Assembly: GCF_036227485.1 (NCBI RefSeq)
Contig: NZ_CP109479.1
Span: 7,812,001 to 7,876,000 of the forward strand
DNA from: Streptomyces sp. NBC_01451
Lineage (GTDB): Bacteria > Actinomycetota > Actinomycetes > Streptomycetales > Streptomycetaceae
Reading direction: 5' to 3'
DNA: 64,000 nt
Numbering within the stretch: the stretch's first letter is position 1; every line of letters starts with the position of its first letter. The position numbers were made by a program, and so were the translations under genes. Under the pieces are notes generated by a model. That model worked only from the letters and a program-made list of their open reading frames with translations, ran no database searches and had not been told where the DNA came from. Shown piece after piece: positions 42,916 to 51,978 of this stretch.

Positions 42916-45720
42916 ATGTCACGGCGCACCCCAGGCAACACCGTCGATAGAACCTTCGACAGACTGAGAACTCCCCGCGGACTCTTCGGGTTCCTGAAGA
43001 CCGCGGCCGTATGCACACTCATTGCCGGTCTTTTGTCGCCGCTTTCTCCGCTTTCTCCGGCGACCGAAGCCCAGGCCGCCGCGGCGAACGACTACTGCGG
43101 AGCCCAGTGTTCCGACATCCTGCCGCCCGGGCAGAACGGCAACGCGACCCTCGCCCAGATCCTCCTGAACCAGGCTTTCGGATCCCAGCCCGAGCACGCG
43201 GAAGACCAGCTCGGGCCCTATGCCAACCTGGCCACGGGCTACTCCGGGCTCACCAACACCACGATCAACAACTTCTTCAACGACGCCTCGTTCGGGGTCG
43301 CCGCCGACCAGGTCGCCTCCACCCTGGCTCCGGCCGGCCGCACCGACGTGACGATCGTCCGTGACAAGAAGACGGGTGTGCCGCACATCACAGGCACCAC
43401 CCGCTACGGCACCGAGTTCGGCGCCGGGTACGCCGCGGCCCAGGACCGCCTCTGGCTGATGGACGTCTTCCGGCACGTCGGACGCGGACAGCTCACGCCC
43501 TTCGCGGGCGGCGACCCCTCCAACCAGGGCCTCGAACAGGAGTTCTGGCGCCACGCCCCGTACACCGAGGCCGACCTCCAGGCCCAGATAGACAACGCGG
43601 TCGCCACCAACGGCGCCCGCGGCCAGCAGGCGCTCGCCGACGTCAACGCCTACGTCGCGGGCATCAACGCCTACATCGACGCCGCCGACAGCGGCCGCTA
43701 CTTCCCCGGCGAGTACGTCCTCACCGGCTGGAAGGACTCCGTCACCAACGCGGGCACCATCCAGCACTTCAAGCCCACCGACCTGGTCGCGCTGGCCTCC
43801 GTGATCGGCGCGCTCTTCGGCTCCGGAGGGGGTGGCGAGGTCAACAACGCGATCTCGCTGATGGCCGCCCAGTCCCAGTACGGCGTCGTCGAGGGCACCA
43901 AGGTCTGGGAGGCGTTCCGGGAACGCAACGACCCCGAAGCCGTCCTCACCGTCCACAACGGCGAGAGCTTCCCCTACGCCACTGCCCCCGCCGACCCGCA
44001 GGGCGAGGCCCTGCCCGACGCCGGCACGGTGGCCGAGGAACCGCTGGTGTACGACCGTACGGGCAGCGCCGCCACCACGACCGCGACCACCACCTCCACC
44101 ACGGCGACGGCCACCGCCCTCACCTCCGCCAAGCGCGGTATGTCCAACGCCCTGGTGGTGAGCGGCGCCAAGACGGCCAGCGGCCACCCGATCGCCGTCT
44201 TCGGCCCGCAGACGGGCTACTTCGCCCCCCAGCTGCTCATGCTCCAGGAGATCCAGGGCCCGGGCCTCAGCGCGCGCGGCGCCTCCTTCGCGGGGCTGAG
44301 CATGTACGTCGAACTCGGCCGCGGCCAGGACTACGCGTGGAGCGCGACGACCTCCGGGCAGGACATCATCGACTCGTACGCGGTCGAGCTCTGCCAGGAC
44401 GACGTCCACTACCTCTACCACGGCACCTGCACGGCGATGGAGAAGATCGAGCAGACCAACGCCTGGAAGCCGACCACGGCCGACGGCACGGCCGCCGGCT
44501 CCTACCGGATGCAGGTCTACCGCACCAAGTACGGCCCGGTGAGCCATCGGGCGACGGTCGGCGGGAAGAAGGTCGCCTACACCACCCTGCGCTCCTCCTA
44601 CATGCACGAGGCCGACTCGATCATCGGCTTCCAGATGCTCAACGACCCCGACTACGTGAAGAGTCCGGCGACCTTCCAGGCCGCCGTGCAGCACATCAAC
44701 TACACCTTCAACTGGTTCTACGCCGACTCCACGCACACCGCGTACTACAACAGCGGCGACAACCCGGTGCGCGCGAGCGGCGTCGACGCCGAGTTCCCGG
44801 TCTGGGCGCAGTCCGCGTACGAGTGGAGGAACTGGAACCCGACGACCAACACCGCCGACTACACCCCGGCCTCCGCCCACCCCAACTCGATCGACCAGGA
44901 CTACTACATCTCCTGGAACAACAAACAGGCCAAGGACTACACCACCGCCTCCTGGGGCGACGGGTCCGTCCACCGCGGCAATCTCCTGGAGGACCGCGTC
45001 AAGAAGCTCGTCGCGGCGGGCGGAGTGACGCGGGCCCAGTTGGTGAAGGCGATGGCCGACGCCGCGCTCGCGGATCTGCGGGCCGAGGACGTGCTGCCGA
45101 AGCTGCTGCGGGTCATCAACAGCTCGACGGTCACCGACACCACGGCCGCGGCGGCAGTCAGCAAGCTGTCAGCGTGGGTGACGGCGGGCGCCAGGCGCAC
45201 GGAGACCTCGGCGGGTTCGAAGACGTACGCCAACGCCGACGCGATCCGCATCCTCGACGCCTGGTGGCCGCTGCTGGTGCAGGCCGAGTTCCAGCCGGGG
45301 CTCGGCACCGACCTCTACACCGCGATCACCACCAACCTCCCCGTCGACGAGGCACCCTCGGCCGCCCACGGCCCGACCGGGGCGCACGCGGGAAGCTCCT
45401 TCCAGTACGGCTGGTGGAGCTACGTCGACAAGGACATCCGGGCCGTCCTCGGAGACCCGGTGCAGGGCGGGCTGACGCAGAAGTACTGCGGCGGCGGCAC
45501 GCTCAGCGGCTGCCGGGACATCCTGATCAGCACCCTGAAGACCGCGGCGGGCAAGACGGCCGCCCAGGTCTACCCCGGCGACACCCTGTGCGCGGCGGGC
45601 AACCAGTGGTGCGCCGACTCGATCGTCCAGCGCACCCTGGGAGGCATCAAGCACTACAACATCAGCTGGCAGAACCGGCCGACCTACCAGCAGGTCGTCG
45701 AGTTCACGTCACACCGGTGA
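42916..45720 (+). CDS. Secreted penicillin acylase-family Ntn hydrolase
   Basis: Start set at ATG 42916 after GGAGG, 934 residues. Signal peptide about 30-56 (LIAGLLSPLSPLSPATEAQA-A). The alpha-chain region contains YGTEFGAGYAAAQDRLWLMDVFRHVGRGQL, typical of the family. A Thr/Ala-rich spacer (about 385-405) precedes the autocatalytic cleavage site RGM-S410-NALVVSG; S410 becomes the N-terminal nucleophile of the beta chain. Later family segments include GYFAPQLLMLQEIQGPG. It cleaves amide bonds of acylated compounds outside the cell; beta-lactams or acyl-homoserine lactones are possible but unproven. Monocistronic. Confidence 0.92.
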   Translation: MSRRTPGNTVDRTFDRLRTPRGLFGFLKTAAVCTLIAGLLSPLSPLSPATEAQAAAANDYCGAQCSDILPPGQNGNATLAQILLNQAFGSQPEHAEDQLGPYANLATGYSGLTNTTINNFFNDASFGVAADQVASTLAPAGRTDVTIVRDKKTGVPHITGTTRYGTEFGAGYAAAQDRLWLMDVFRHVGRGQLTPFAGGDPSNQGLEQEFWRHAPYTEADLQAQIDNAVATNGARGQQALADVNAYVAGINAYIDAADSGRYFPGEYVLTGWKDSVTNAGTIQHFKPTDLVALASVIGALFGSGGGGEVNNAISLMAAQSQYGVVEGTKVWEAFRERNDPEAVLTVHNGESFPYATAPADPQGEALPDAGTVAEEPLVYDRTGSAATTTATTTSTTATATALTSAKRGMSNALVVSGAKTASGHPIAVFGPQTGYFAPQLLMLQEIQGPGLSARGASFAGLSMYVELGRGQDYAWSATTSGQDIIDSYAVELCQDDVHYLYHGTCTAMEKIEQTNAWKPTTADGTAAGSYRMQVYRTKYGPVSHRATVGGKKVAYTTLRSSYMHEADSIIGFQMLNDPDYVKSPATFQAAVQHINYTFNWFYADSTHTAYYNSGDNPVRASGVDAEFPVWAQSAYEWRNWNPTTNTADYTPASAHPNSIDQDYYISWNNKQAKDYTTASWGDGSVHRGNLLEDRVKKLVAAGGVTRAQLVKAMADAALADLRAEDVLPKLLRVINSSTVTDTTAAAAVSKLSAWVTAGARRTETSAGSKTYANADAIRILDAWWPLLVQAEFQPGLGTDLYTAITTNLPVDEAPSAAHGPTGAHAGSSFQYGWWSYVDKDIRAVLGDPVQGGLTQKYCGGGTLSGCRDILISTLKTAAGKTAAQVYPGDTLCAAGNQWCADSIVQRTLGGIKHYNISWQNRPTYQQVVEFTSHR

Positions 45721-45764
45721 CAACCAGTAACAGCCAGTAGCAACTGGAGTGTCGCGGCGGCGGG

Positions 45765-47129
45765 TCAGTGGATACGGCCCGCCGCCAGCACCACCTGCGC
45801 CAGCTCCGAGTGGCAGATGTCGCTGTGGGCTCCCGACGGAGGCCCACCGTTCTTGACCACCGCCGTCGCGTCGACGTTCACGCACCCGCTCACCGGCAGC
45901 TGCGCCGCCCGCAGAGCCTCGGCGATCGTCAGCCCGACCGTCCCCGGCACCGCCTGGACACCGTCGTGGCCCATCGCGCCCCACTTGGGGCCCAGTGCCT
46001 TCGCCACGCCGAAGCCCAGGACGGACCGGTCGGCGTCAAGGACCCCCTGGCTGTCGCCCGCCATGCGCGAGGCCAGCGGATAGAACGTGCTGAGCGCCCC
46101 GTCGTGCTGGGAGTAGCAGCACACCAGGGGACCGTCGATACGGCTCTGGCGACCCTTCAGCGCGCCCGCGGCACGCGCGTCGTGCGGCAGCTCGGCCGCG
46201 AACGCGTAGTGCGAGAAGGCCCCTTGGAGCAGTGTCACGGACTTCACCGTGCGCACCTCGTCGGGCAGCCCGCGCAGCGCGAACGACACGAGCCGCGCAC
46301 CGAAGCTGTGGCCGACGAGATGCACCCGCACCCCGGGCGCCGCCCCGGCGAGCCGTCCGACGACCGTCCCGAGCCCCCGCTCGCCGACGGTTCCGGCCCG
46401 TCGTTTCATCGCGTAGTACGTGGCCTGCCGCAGCAGCTCCTGCGCGCCCTTCCACGGATCGGGCAGCCTGGGCAGCCCGAACTCGGCGACGGCGCCAGGG
46501 GGTTCGGGCCGGGCCAGGGCCCTGGCGAAGTCCCGGCAGACCGCGGTCGTGCTGCCCGCGAACATCTCGGGGTCGTCCTCCGGCTCGCCGTCCGCGAGGA
46601 GGTCCGCCGCGAATCCGCTCTGAGGGGTCTCGGGGGACACCTCGACGAGCAGCCGCACCAGCCCGCCGAACTCCTCCAGTGCCTCGTCGCCGTCCGGCGG
46701 CCGCTCCAGCAGGCGGGCGATCTGCTCGACGACGGTGGCCCGCCCGGGGAAGGTCTCCATGAGCGCCTGCCGGGTGTCCTTGTCGAGCCCGGGCCGGTCG
46801 GTCGCCTCCGGTACGGCGGTGGCGGTCATGGACCGCTTGAAGTCGGGGATGGGCTCGTCCGTGAAACGCATCGACGGCCACACCACGCCCACGTAGCCGA
46901 TCCTGGCGGTCGCGGGTGCGAGGGCGGGGACCGCCGCGAAGAACCTGCTGTAGAGCCGGGTCGCCATGGACCGGTCGTTGTTCCAGCCGTGCGCGAAGAC
47001 GATGAGGTCGCGCACCTTGCGCGGCCCCACCTCCGCGAGCAGCCGGTCACGCCTGTGCCCGTCGGTGTCGCCGTCCGCGTCGAACGTCAGCTCCCAGTAG
47101 GGAGAAACACTCATCTCCGGTTCCGCCAT
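45765..47129 (-). CDS. Predicted alpha/beta-hydrolase, unknown substrate
   Basis: 454 residues. ATG 47129 follows GGGACGGGGA; a second ATG five codons later is possible. The first hydrolase strand leads to FAHGWNND (45-52, oxyanion hole), and the nucleophile elbow is GHSFGARLV with Ser at about residue 274. H-containing segments near the C-terminus (MGHDG and SDICHSE) may supply the base. No signal peptide or membrane segment is evident. A long insertion (110-240) between the elements is helical and charged. Reminiscent of a serine hydrolase or DUF900-like family but not firmly placed. Confidence 0.72.
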   Translation of the reverse strand: MAEPEMSVSPYWELTFDADGDTDGHRRDRLLAEVGPRKVRDLIVFAHGWNNDRSMATRLYSRFFAAVPALAPATARIGYVGVVWPSMRFTDEPIPDFKRSMTATAVPEATDRPGLDKDTRQALMETFPGRATVVEQIARLLERPPDGDEALEEFGGLVRLLVEVSPETPQSGFAADLLADGEPEDDPEMFAGSTTAVCRDFARALARPEPPGAVAEFGLPRLPDPWKGAQELLRQATYYAMKRRAGTVGERGLGTVVGRLAGAAPGVRVHLVGHSFGARLVSFALRGLPDEVRTVKSVTLLQGAFSHYAFAAELPHDARAAGALKGRQSRIDGPLVCCYSQHDGALSTFYPLASRMAGDSQGVLDADRSVLGFGVAKALGPKWGAMGHDGVQAVPGTVGLTIAEALRAAQLPVSGCVNVDATAVVKNGGPPSGAHSDICHSELAQVVLAAGRIH

Positions 47130-47208
47130 GACAGTCCCCGTCCCCCGTGTTGTCGTGAAGTGGGGCGTATCGTCCCGCTAACAGGGGGAGTTGGCCATAC
47201 GTCACGGC

Positions 47209-48447
47209 TCACTTGTAGATGAGGTACTTCCTGCGCATGCGCCGGAACGCCGCCAACTCCCCCTGCCAGGCCGCCACGACCTCGTCGGCACCGGCTCCCG
47301 CGTCGATCATCGTGCGCACCAGCGCGGAACCGGTCAGCTTGTCGATCCAGTTGTCGGAGCGCCAGGTGAAGCCGCTCCACACCTTCCTGGCGGTCACCAG
47401 CAGCGCGACCCCGGTACGCACCGGGTCGTAGGCGGCCCGGTCGTGCACATGGATCTGGACGCCCCCGACGGTCCTCCCCTGGAACTTGGAGAAGGTCGGC
47501 GCGAAGTACGCCTCCCTGAAGTGCACACCCGGCAGCCCCAGTTGCTCCGCCGCGGCGGCCCACCGCCGGTCGATCCCCTCGGCGCCGAGCAGTTCGAACG
47601 GCCGGGTCGTACCGCGCCCCTCCGACAGGTTCGTGCCCTCGAAGAGACACGTCCCCGCGTACACCAGCGCGGTGTCGGGTGTCGGCATGTTCGGACTCGG
47701 GGGCACCCAGGGCAGCCCGGACGCGTCGTAGAACGCCGACCGCCGCCACCCCGACATCGGTACGGCGTCCAGCTCCACCGGCGCGGCCAGGAACTCCTCG
47801 TTGAACAGCCGCGCCAACTCCGCCACCGTCATCCCGTGCGCCTGGGCGATCGGCTGCCGCCCGACGAACGTCGCGAACTCCTTGTGCAGCACGGGCCCTT
47901 GGGCGGCCCGCCCGGTCACCGGGTTCGGCCGGTCCAGCACCAGGAAGGGCTTGCCCGCCAGCTGGGCCGCCTCCATGCAGTCGTACAGCGTCCAGATGTA
48001 CGTGTAGAAGCGGGCGCCCACGTCCTGGATGTCGAAGACGACGGTGTCGACGCCGGAGGCGGTGAAGACGTCGGCGAGCGGCCGGCCGCTCTTGAGATAC
48101 GTGTCGTAGACGGGCAGCCCGGTCGCCGGGTCGTCGTAGCGCCCCTCGGAGCCGCCGGCCTGCGCGGTGCCCCGGAATCCGTGCTCGGGGCCGAAGACGG
48201 CGGTCAGATTCACCCGGTCGTCCGCGTGCATGACGTCGACGATGTGGCGTACGTCCCTGGTGACACCGGTGGGGTTGGTGACGATGCCGACCTTCCTGCC
48301 GGCGAGGGGGCCGTAACCGGCGGCGGCCAGGTTCTCGAAGCCGGTGCGGAGTTGCTTCGGGCGGTGTCGGGTGGGGGCTGCGGCTGTGCATGCAGGCAGG
48401 TACGCCGCGGTGGCTGTTGTCAGGAGGCCGCGTCTGGACAGGGGCAT
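47209..48447 (-). CDS. NamZ-type exo-beta-N-acetylmuramidase (DUF1343)
   Basis: Start set at ATG 48447 (MPLSRRGLL) after GGAGGG, 412 residues. The N-terminus has SRRGLLTTATAAYLPAC, a twin-arginine-like signal with a possible lipoprotein cysteine at residue 20. The DUF1343 body is clear: VGIVTNPTGVTRD, VFGPEHGFRG, VFDIQDVGARFYTYIWTL, VLDRPNPVTG, LFEGTNLSEGRGTTRPFELLGA and the C-terminal DNWIDKLTG. Characterised members remove N-acetylmuramic acid from muropeptide or wall fragments. It likely recycles peptidoglycan fragments outside the membrane. Confidence 0.9.
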   Translation of the reverse strand: MPLSRRGLLTTATAAYLPACTAAAPTRHRPKQLRTGFENLAAAGYGPLAGRKVGIVTNPTGVTRDVRHIVDVMHADDRVNLTAVFGPEHGFRGTAQAGGSEGRYDDPATGLPVYDTYLKSGRPLADVFTASGVDTVVFDIQDVGARFYTYIWTLYDCMEAAQLAGKPFLVLDRPNPVTGRAAQGPVLHKEFATFVGRQPIAQAHGMTVAELARLFNEEFLAAPVELDAVPMSGWRRSAFYDASGLPWVPPSPNMPTPDTALVYAGTCLFEGTNLSEGRGTTRPFELLGAEGIDRRWAAAAEQLGLPGVHFREAYFAPTFSKFQGRTVGGVQIHVHDRAAYDPVRTGVALLVTARKVWSGFTWRSDNWIDKLTGSALVRTMIDAGAGADEVVAAWQGELAAFRRMRRKYLIYK

Positions 48448-48513
48448 GGGGGTTCCCTCCGGGGGCTCGGCGGCTGTCCATGGCACCGTAAGCGCTACCG
48501 CCTGCAGTTCGAA

Positions 48514-48570
48514 GGGTGCGGGTTGTATGTGGCTTGTCGCGCAGTTCCCCGCGCCCCTGGGTGGGTGCAG
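48514..48570 (+). repeat. Dispersed intergenic repeat, copy C
   Basis: Contains TGTGGCTTGTCGCGCAGTTC and CCCGCGCCCCTGGG. It shares the leading core with copies A and B and the CGCGC-GTTCCCCGCGCCCCT half with copy D at 62604. It lies between two divergent genes. Confidence 0.65.
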
Positions 48571-48587
48571 TCACCCTTCCTCTGCCA

Positions 48588-48604
48588 CATACCGACCGGT
48601 TAGT
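48588..48604. promoter_or_regulatory. Operator-like site before the SDR/acyl-CoA ligase operon
   Basis: CATACCGACCGGTTAGT, 42 bases upstream of the SDR start. CATACCGACCGGT is repeated at 54301-54289 (minus strand) and 27038-27026 (minus strand). Probable site of the TetR protein encoded at 51182. Confidence 0.6.
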
Positions 48605-48646
48605 CTGGCCGTGGTTGGAGCCGTGTCGTGTCAAAGGAGACCGATT

Positions 48647-49408
48647 GTGGGTGTCGTGCGGGGTGCCGGAGTGGTCGTGACCGGGGCCGGAGGCGGGATC
48701 GGGGCCGCGCTGGCCCGGCGGTTCGCTGCTGAAGGGGCCCGGGTTGTCGTCAATGACCTGGACGCCGACAGGGCGGGAGCCGTCGCCGACGAGATAGGCG
48801 GGATCGCGGTGCCGGGCGACGCCTCCGGGATCGTCGCCGAAGCCCGTGCCGCGCTCGGTGGGACCGTGGATGTCTACTGCGCCAACGCCGGGCTCGCCTC
48901 GGGCGGGTCCGAGGCGGCCGAGGAGAAGGTCTGGGCGCTCGCCTGGGACGTGAACGTGATGGCGCACGTCCGGGCGGCCAACGAGTTGCTGCCGGAGTGG
49001 CTGGAGCGCGGCAGCGGCCGTTTCGTCTCCACCGTGTCCGCCGCCGGGCTGCTCACCATGATCGGCGCGGCGCCCTACAGCGTGACCAAGCACGGCGCCT
49101 ACGCCTTCGCGGAGTGGCTGTCCCTGACGTACCGCCACCGCGGGATCAAGGTGCACGCCATCTGCCCGCAGGGTGTCCGTACGGACATGCTGGCCGGGAC
49201 CGGCAGCGCGGGCGACCTGGTGCTCACGCCGACGGCGATCGAGCCCGAGGCGGTCGCGGAGGCGCTGTTCGAGGGGATGGCGGAGGACCGGTTCCTGATC
49301 CTGCCGCACCCCGAGGTCGCCGGCTACTACCGGGCGCGGGCCGCCGACCCCGACCACTGGCTGACGAACATGAACCACATCCAGCAGAAGTGGGAGGCCA
49401 CCCGATGA
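48647..49408 (+). CDS. Short-chain dehydrogenase/reductase
   Basis: Start set at GTG 48647 after AAAGGAGA, 253 residues. The NAD(P)-binding TGAGGGIG (about 12-19), the NAG segment YCANAGLAS, catalytic Ser in STVSAAG and YSVTK with Tyr and Lys are all present. The Asp after the second strand (VVVNDLDADRAG) favours NAD(H). It overlaps the CoA ligase gene by ATGA and is the first gene of the operon. In a hydroxyacid pathway it would oxidise a 3-hydroxyacyl-CoA or similar; the real substrate is inferred only from context. Confidence 0.92.
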   Translation: MGVVRGAGVVVTGAGGGIGAALARRFAAEGARVVVNDLDADRAGAVADEIGGIAVPGDASGIVAEARAALGGTVDVYCANAGLASGGSEAAEEKVWALAWDVNVMAHVRAANELLPEWLERGSGRFVSTVSAAGLLTMIGAAPYSVTKHGAYAFAEWLSLTYRHRGIKVHAICPQGVRTDMLAGTGSAGDLVLTPTAIEPEAVAEALFEGMAEDRFLILPHPEVAGYYRARAADPDHWLTNMNHIQQKWEATR

Positions 49409-51108
49409 CCGGCCCCGGCCCCGAAGCAGGCTCCGACTCCGGCTCCCGGTACGGCGCGCAGCCCTGGCTGGACCTCCTCGACGACGTCCAGCGCGCGCCG
49501 GTCAGCCCCGACGACTCGCTGGTCCACGCGCTCCGCCGGACCGCCGCCGAGGTCCCGGACCGCACCTTCCTCGCCTACTTCGACGGACGGCTCAGCCACC
49601 GTGAGGTCGACGAGCTGAGCGACTCCGTCGCCGGATATCTCGTCACCCGGGGCCTGGAGCGCGGCGACCGGGTCGCCGTCCTCCTCCAGAACTCGCCGCT
49701 GTTCGTGCTCGCCGTGCTGGGGGCCTGGAAGGCGGGCGCGACCGTCGTCCCCGTCAACCCGATGTACAAGTCGGGGGAGGTCACGCACGTCCTGCGGGAC
49801 GGTGACGTGGCCGCGCTGATCTGCTCCGACCGGGCCTGGGAGTCGTATCTGAGGAAGACGGCCGCGGACTCTCCGGTGCGGATCGTGCTCACGGGCTGCG
49901 AGCTGGACTTCCAGACCCGCGGCGACACGCGCGTGCTCGCGTTCGAGCGGCTCCCGCAGGCGCCGGACGCCGAGGACCTCACGGCGGTCGCCCGGTACGG
50001 CCACACGGCCCCCGACCCCGAGGGCCGTGATCCGCGCCCCGCCGACATCGCGCTGATCAGCTACACCTCCGGCACCAGCGGCGTCCCCAAGGGGGCCACC
50101 AACACCCACGGCAACATCATGTACAACGCGGAACGGCAGCGGACGGGCCTCGGGCTGCCCGAGGCGCCCGTCTACTTCGCGATGGCGCCCCTGTTCCACA
50201 TCACCGGCATGGTCTGCCAGCTCGGTGCGAGCCTGAACAGCGCGGGCACACTCGTGCTCGCCTACCGCTTCGAGTCCGGTGTCGTCCTGGACGCGTTCGC
50301 CGAGCACCGCCCCCACTACACGGTCGGCCCGTCGACGGCCTTCATGGCCCTGGCCGCCCACCCGGACTGCACCCCCGGCCACTTCTCGTCCTTCCGGCAG
50401 ATCTCCTCCGGCGGCGCCCCGCTGCCGCCCGCCCTCGTGGAGAAGTTCCGGGCCGGCTTCGGCCCGTACATCCGCAACGGCTACGGCCTCACCGAGTGCA
50501 CCGCCCCCTGCGCCTCCGTACCGCCCGCTTTGGAGGCCCCCGTCGACCCGGTCTCCGGCACCCTCGCCGTGGGCGTGCCGGGCCCCGACACCGTCGTACG
50601 GATCGTCGACGAGCAGGGCACGGAGGTGCCGTTCGGGGAACAGGGCGAGATCCTGGTGCGGGGGCCGCAGGTCGTTCCCGGCTACTGGCGGCTCCCGGAG
50701 GCCACCGCGGAGACCTTCCCGGACGGGGAGCTGCGGACCGGCGACATCGGCTTCATGGACGCCGAGGGATGGCTGTACGTCGTCGACCGGAAGAAGGACA
50801 TGATCAACGCGTCCGGCTTCAAGGTGTGGCCGCGCGAGGTCGAGGACGTCCTGTACACCCATCCGGCGGTACGCGAGGCGGCCGTCGTCGGGGTGCCCGA
50901 CGGGTACCGCGGGGAGACCGTGAAGGCGTACATCAGCCTGCGCCCGGGCGCCGAGGGGGACCCGGACGCGCTCGCCGCGTACTGCAAGGAGAGACTGGCC
51001 GCCTACAAGTACCCGCGGCAGGTGGAGATCCTGGCCGACTTGCCGAAGACGGCGACCGGAAAGATCCTCCGTCGGGAACTTCGTACCCGGTCCGGGGACT
51101 CCAGGTAG
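49405..51108 (+). CDS. Acyl-CoA synthetase (AMP-forming)
   Basis: Start ATG 49405 within the SDR stop (ATGA); 567 residues. ANL superfamily motifs: A3 ISYTSGTSGVPKGA, A5 NGYGLTE, A7 ELRTGDIGFMD, A8 DRKKDMINASGFKVWPREVED and the C-terminal Lys in LPKTATGKILRREL. It activates a carboxylic acid to the CoA thioester at the cost of ATP. The N-terminal part resembles fatty-acid-CoA ligases of medium or long chains. In this cluster it would supply the substrate for the ACAD and kinase encoded nearby. Confidence 0.93.
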   Translation: MTGPGPEAGSDSGSRYGAQPWLDLLDDVQRAPVSPDDSLVHALRRTAAEVPDRTFLAYFDGRLSHREVDELSDSVAGYLVTRGLERGDRVAVLLQNSPLFVLAVLGAWKAGATVVPVNPMYKSGEVTHVLRDGDVAALICSDRAWESYLRKTAADSPVRIVLTGCELDFQTRGDTRVLAFERLPQAPDAEDLTAVARYGHTAPDPEGRDPRPADIALISYTSGTSGVPKGATNTHGNIMYNAERQRTGLGLPEAPVYFAMAPLFHITGMVCQLGASLNSAGTLVLAYRFESGVVLDAFAEHRPHYTVGPSTAFMALAAHPDCTPGHFSSFRQISSGGAPLPPALVEKFRAGFGPYIRNGYGLTECTAPCASVPPALEAPVDPVSGTLAVGVPGPDTVVRIVDEQGTEVPFGEQGEILVRGPQVVPGYWRLPEATAETFPDGELRTGDIGFMDAEGWLYVVDRKKDMINASGFKVWPREVEDVLYTHPAVREAAVVGVPDGYRGETVKAYISLRPGAEGDPDALAAYCKERLAAYKYPRQVEILADLPKTATGKILRRELRTRSGDSR

Positions 51109-51181
51109 GCACCCGGGCCGGCTGCTCGTTTGTTCGTTGGTTCGGTTATCCGGTGGAACGTTTGGAAGGCTGGTGGCGGTA

Positions 51182-51775
51182 GTGCCCAGGACGACGGACG
51201 GTGACGGTACGCCCGTCCCGCAGCGGCTGCTGGCCGCCGCCACCCGGCTCTTCGCGGAACAGGGGTACGACCGCACGTCCGTGCAGGAGATCGTGGAGGC
51301 GGCCGGGGTCACGAAGGGGGCGCTCTACCACTACTTCGGGTCCAAGGACGATCTGCTGCACGAGGTTTACGCGCGCGTGCTGCGTGTCCAGCAGGAGCGG
51401 CTGGACGCGTTCGCGAACGCGGACGCGCCGGTGGAGGAGCGGTTGCGGCGGGCGGCGGCGGATGTCGTGGTCACGACCATCGAGAACCTCGACGACGCGA
51501 TGATCTTCTTCCGCTCGATGCATCATCTGAGCCCGGAGAAGAACAAGCAGGTACGTGCGGAGAGACGCCGTTACCACGAACGCTTCCGGGCCCTCATCGA
51601 GGAGGGCCAGGAGACGGGGGTGTTCTCCCGGGCGACCTCGGCGGACCTGGTGGTCGACTACCACTTCGGTTCCATCCACCACCTGTCGACCTGGTACCGC
51701 CCGGAGGGCCCCCTGACCCCCACGGAGGTCGCGGACCAGCTGGCCGACCTGCTGCTGCGCGCACTGCGCCCGTAG
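51182..51775 (+). CDS. TetR family regulator of the acyl-CoA cluster
   Basis: Start chosen at GTG 51182 (197 residues); GTG 51173 is an alternative. The DNA-binding domain is RLLAAATRLFAEQGYDRTSVQEIVEAAGVTKGALYHYFGSKDDLLHEVYARVL, and the C-terminal domain (about 60-195) matches KstR2/FadR-like acyl-CoA sensors in general form. It sits between the SDR/ligase operon and the convergent ACAD/kinase operon, each with the same operator-like site upstream, so it probably represses both and is relieved by an acyl-CoA intermediate. Confidence 0.9.
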   Translation: MPRTTDGDGTPVPQRLLAAATRLFAEQGYDRTSVQEIVEAAGVTKGALYHYFGSKDDLLHEVYARVLRVQQERLDAFANADAPVEERLRRAAADVVVTTIENLDDAMIFFRSMHHLSPEKNKQVRAERRRYHERFRALIEEGQETGVFSRATSADLVVDYHFGSIHHLSTWYRPEGPLTPTEVADQLADLLLRALRP

Positions 51776-51784
51776 GGCGTTTCT

Positions 51785-51973
51785 CGCCCCCGCCGCCCCT
51801 ACCCGTCCCGTCCGTTCCTGGGGGCTGCCGCCCCCAGACCCCCGCTTCGGCCCTGAAGGGGCCTCGTCCTCAAGCGCCGGACGAACTGGATATCCAGCCT
51901 CTCCGGCGCTTGAGGAGCGGGGGTTCGGGGGCGGAGCCCCCGAGGACGGGACGGGTAGGGGCGGCGGGGGCGA
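51785..51973 (+). repeat. Long nested palindromic repeat, copy 2
   Basis: About 189 bases, the reverse complement of copy 1 at 20008-20193 with about a dozen differences and one small indel. The inner stem is CCTCAAGCGCCGGA/TCCGGCGCTTGAGG with a short loop. Here it lies exactly between two convergent genes (TetR stop 51775, ACAD stop 51979), so it fits a bidirectional terminator. Confidence 0.85.
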
Positions 51974-51978
51974 AGAAC

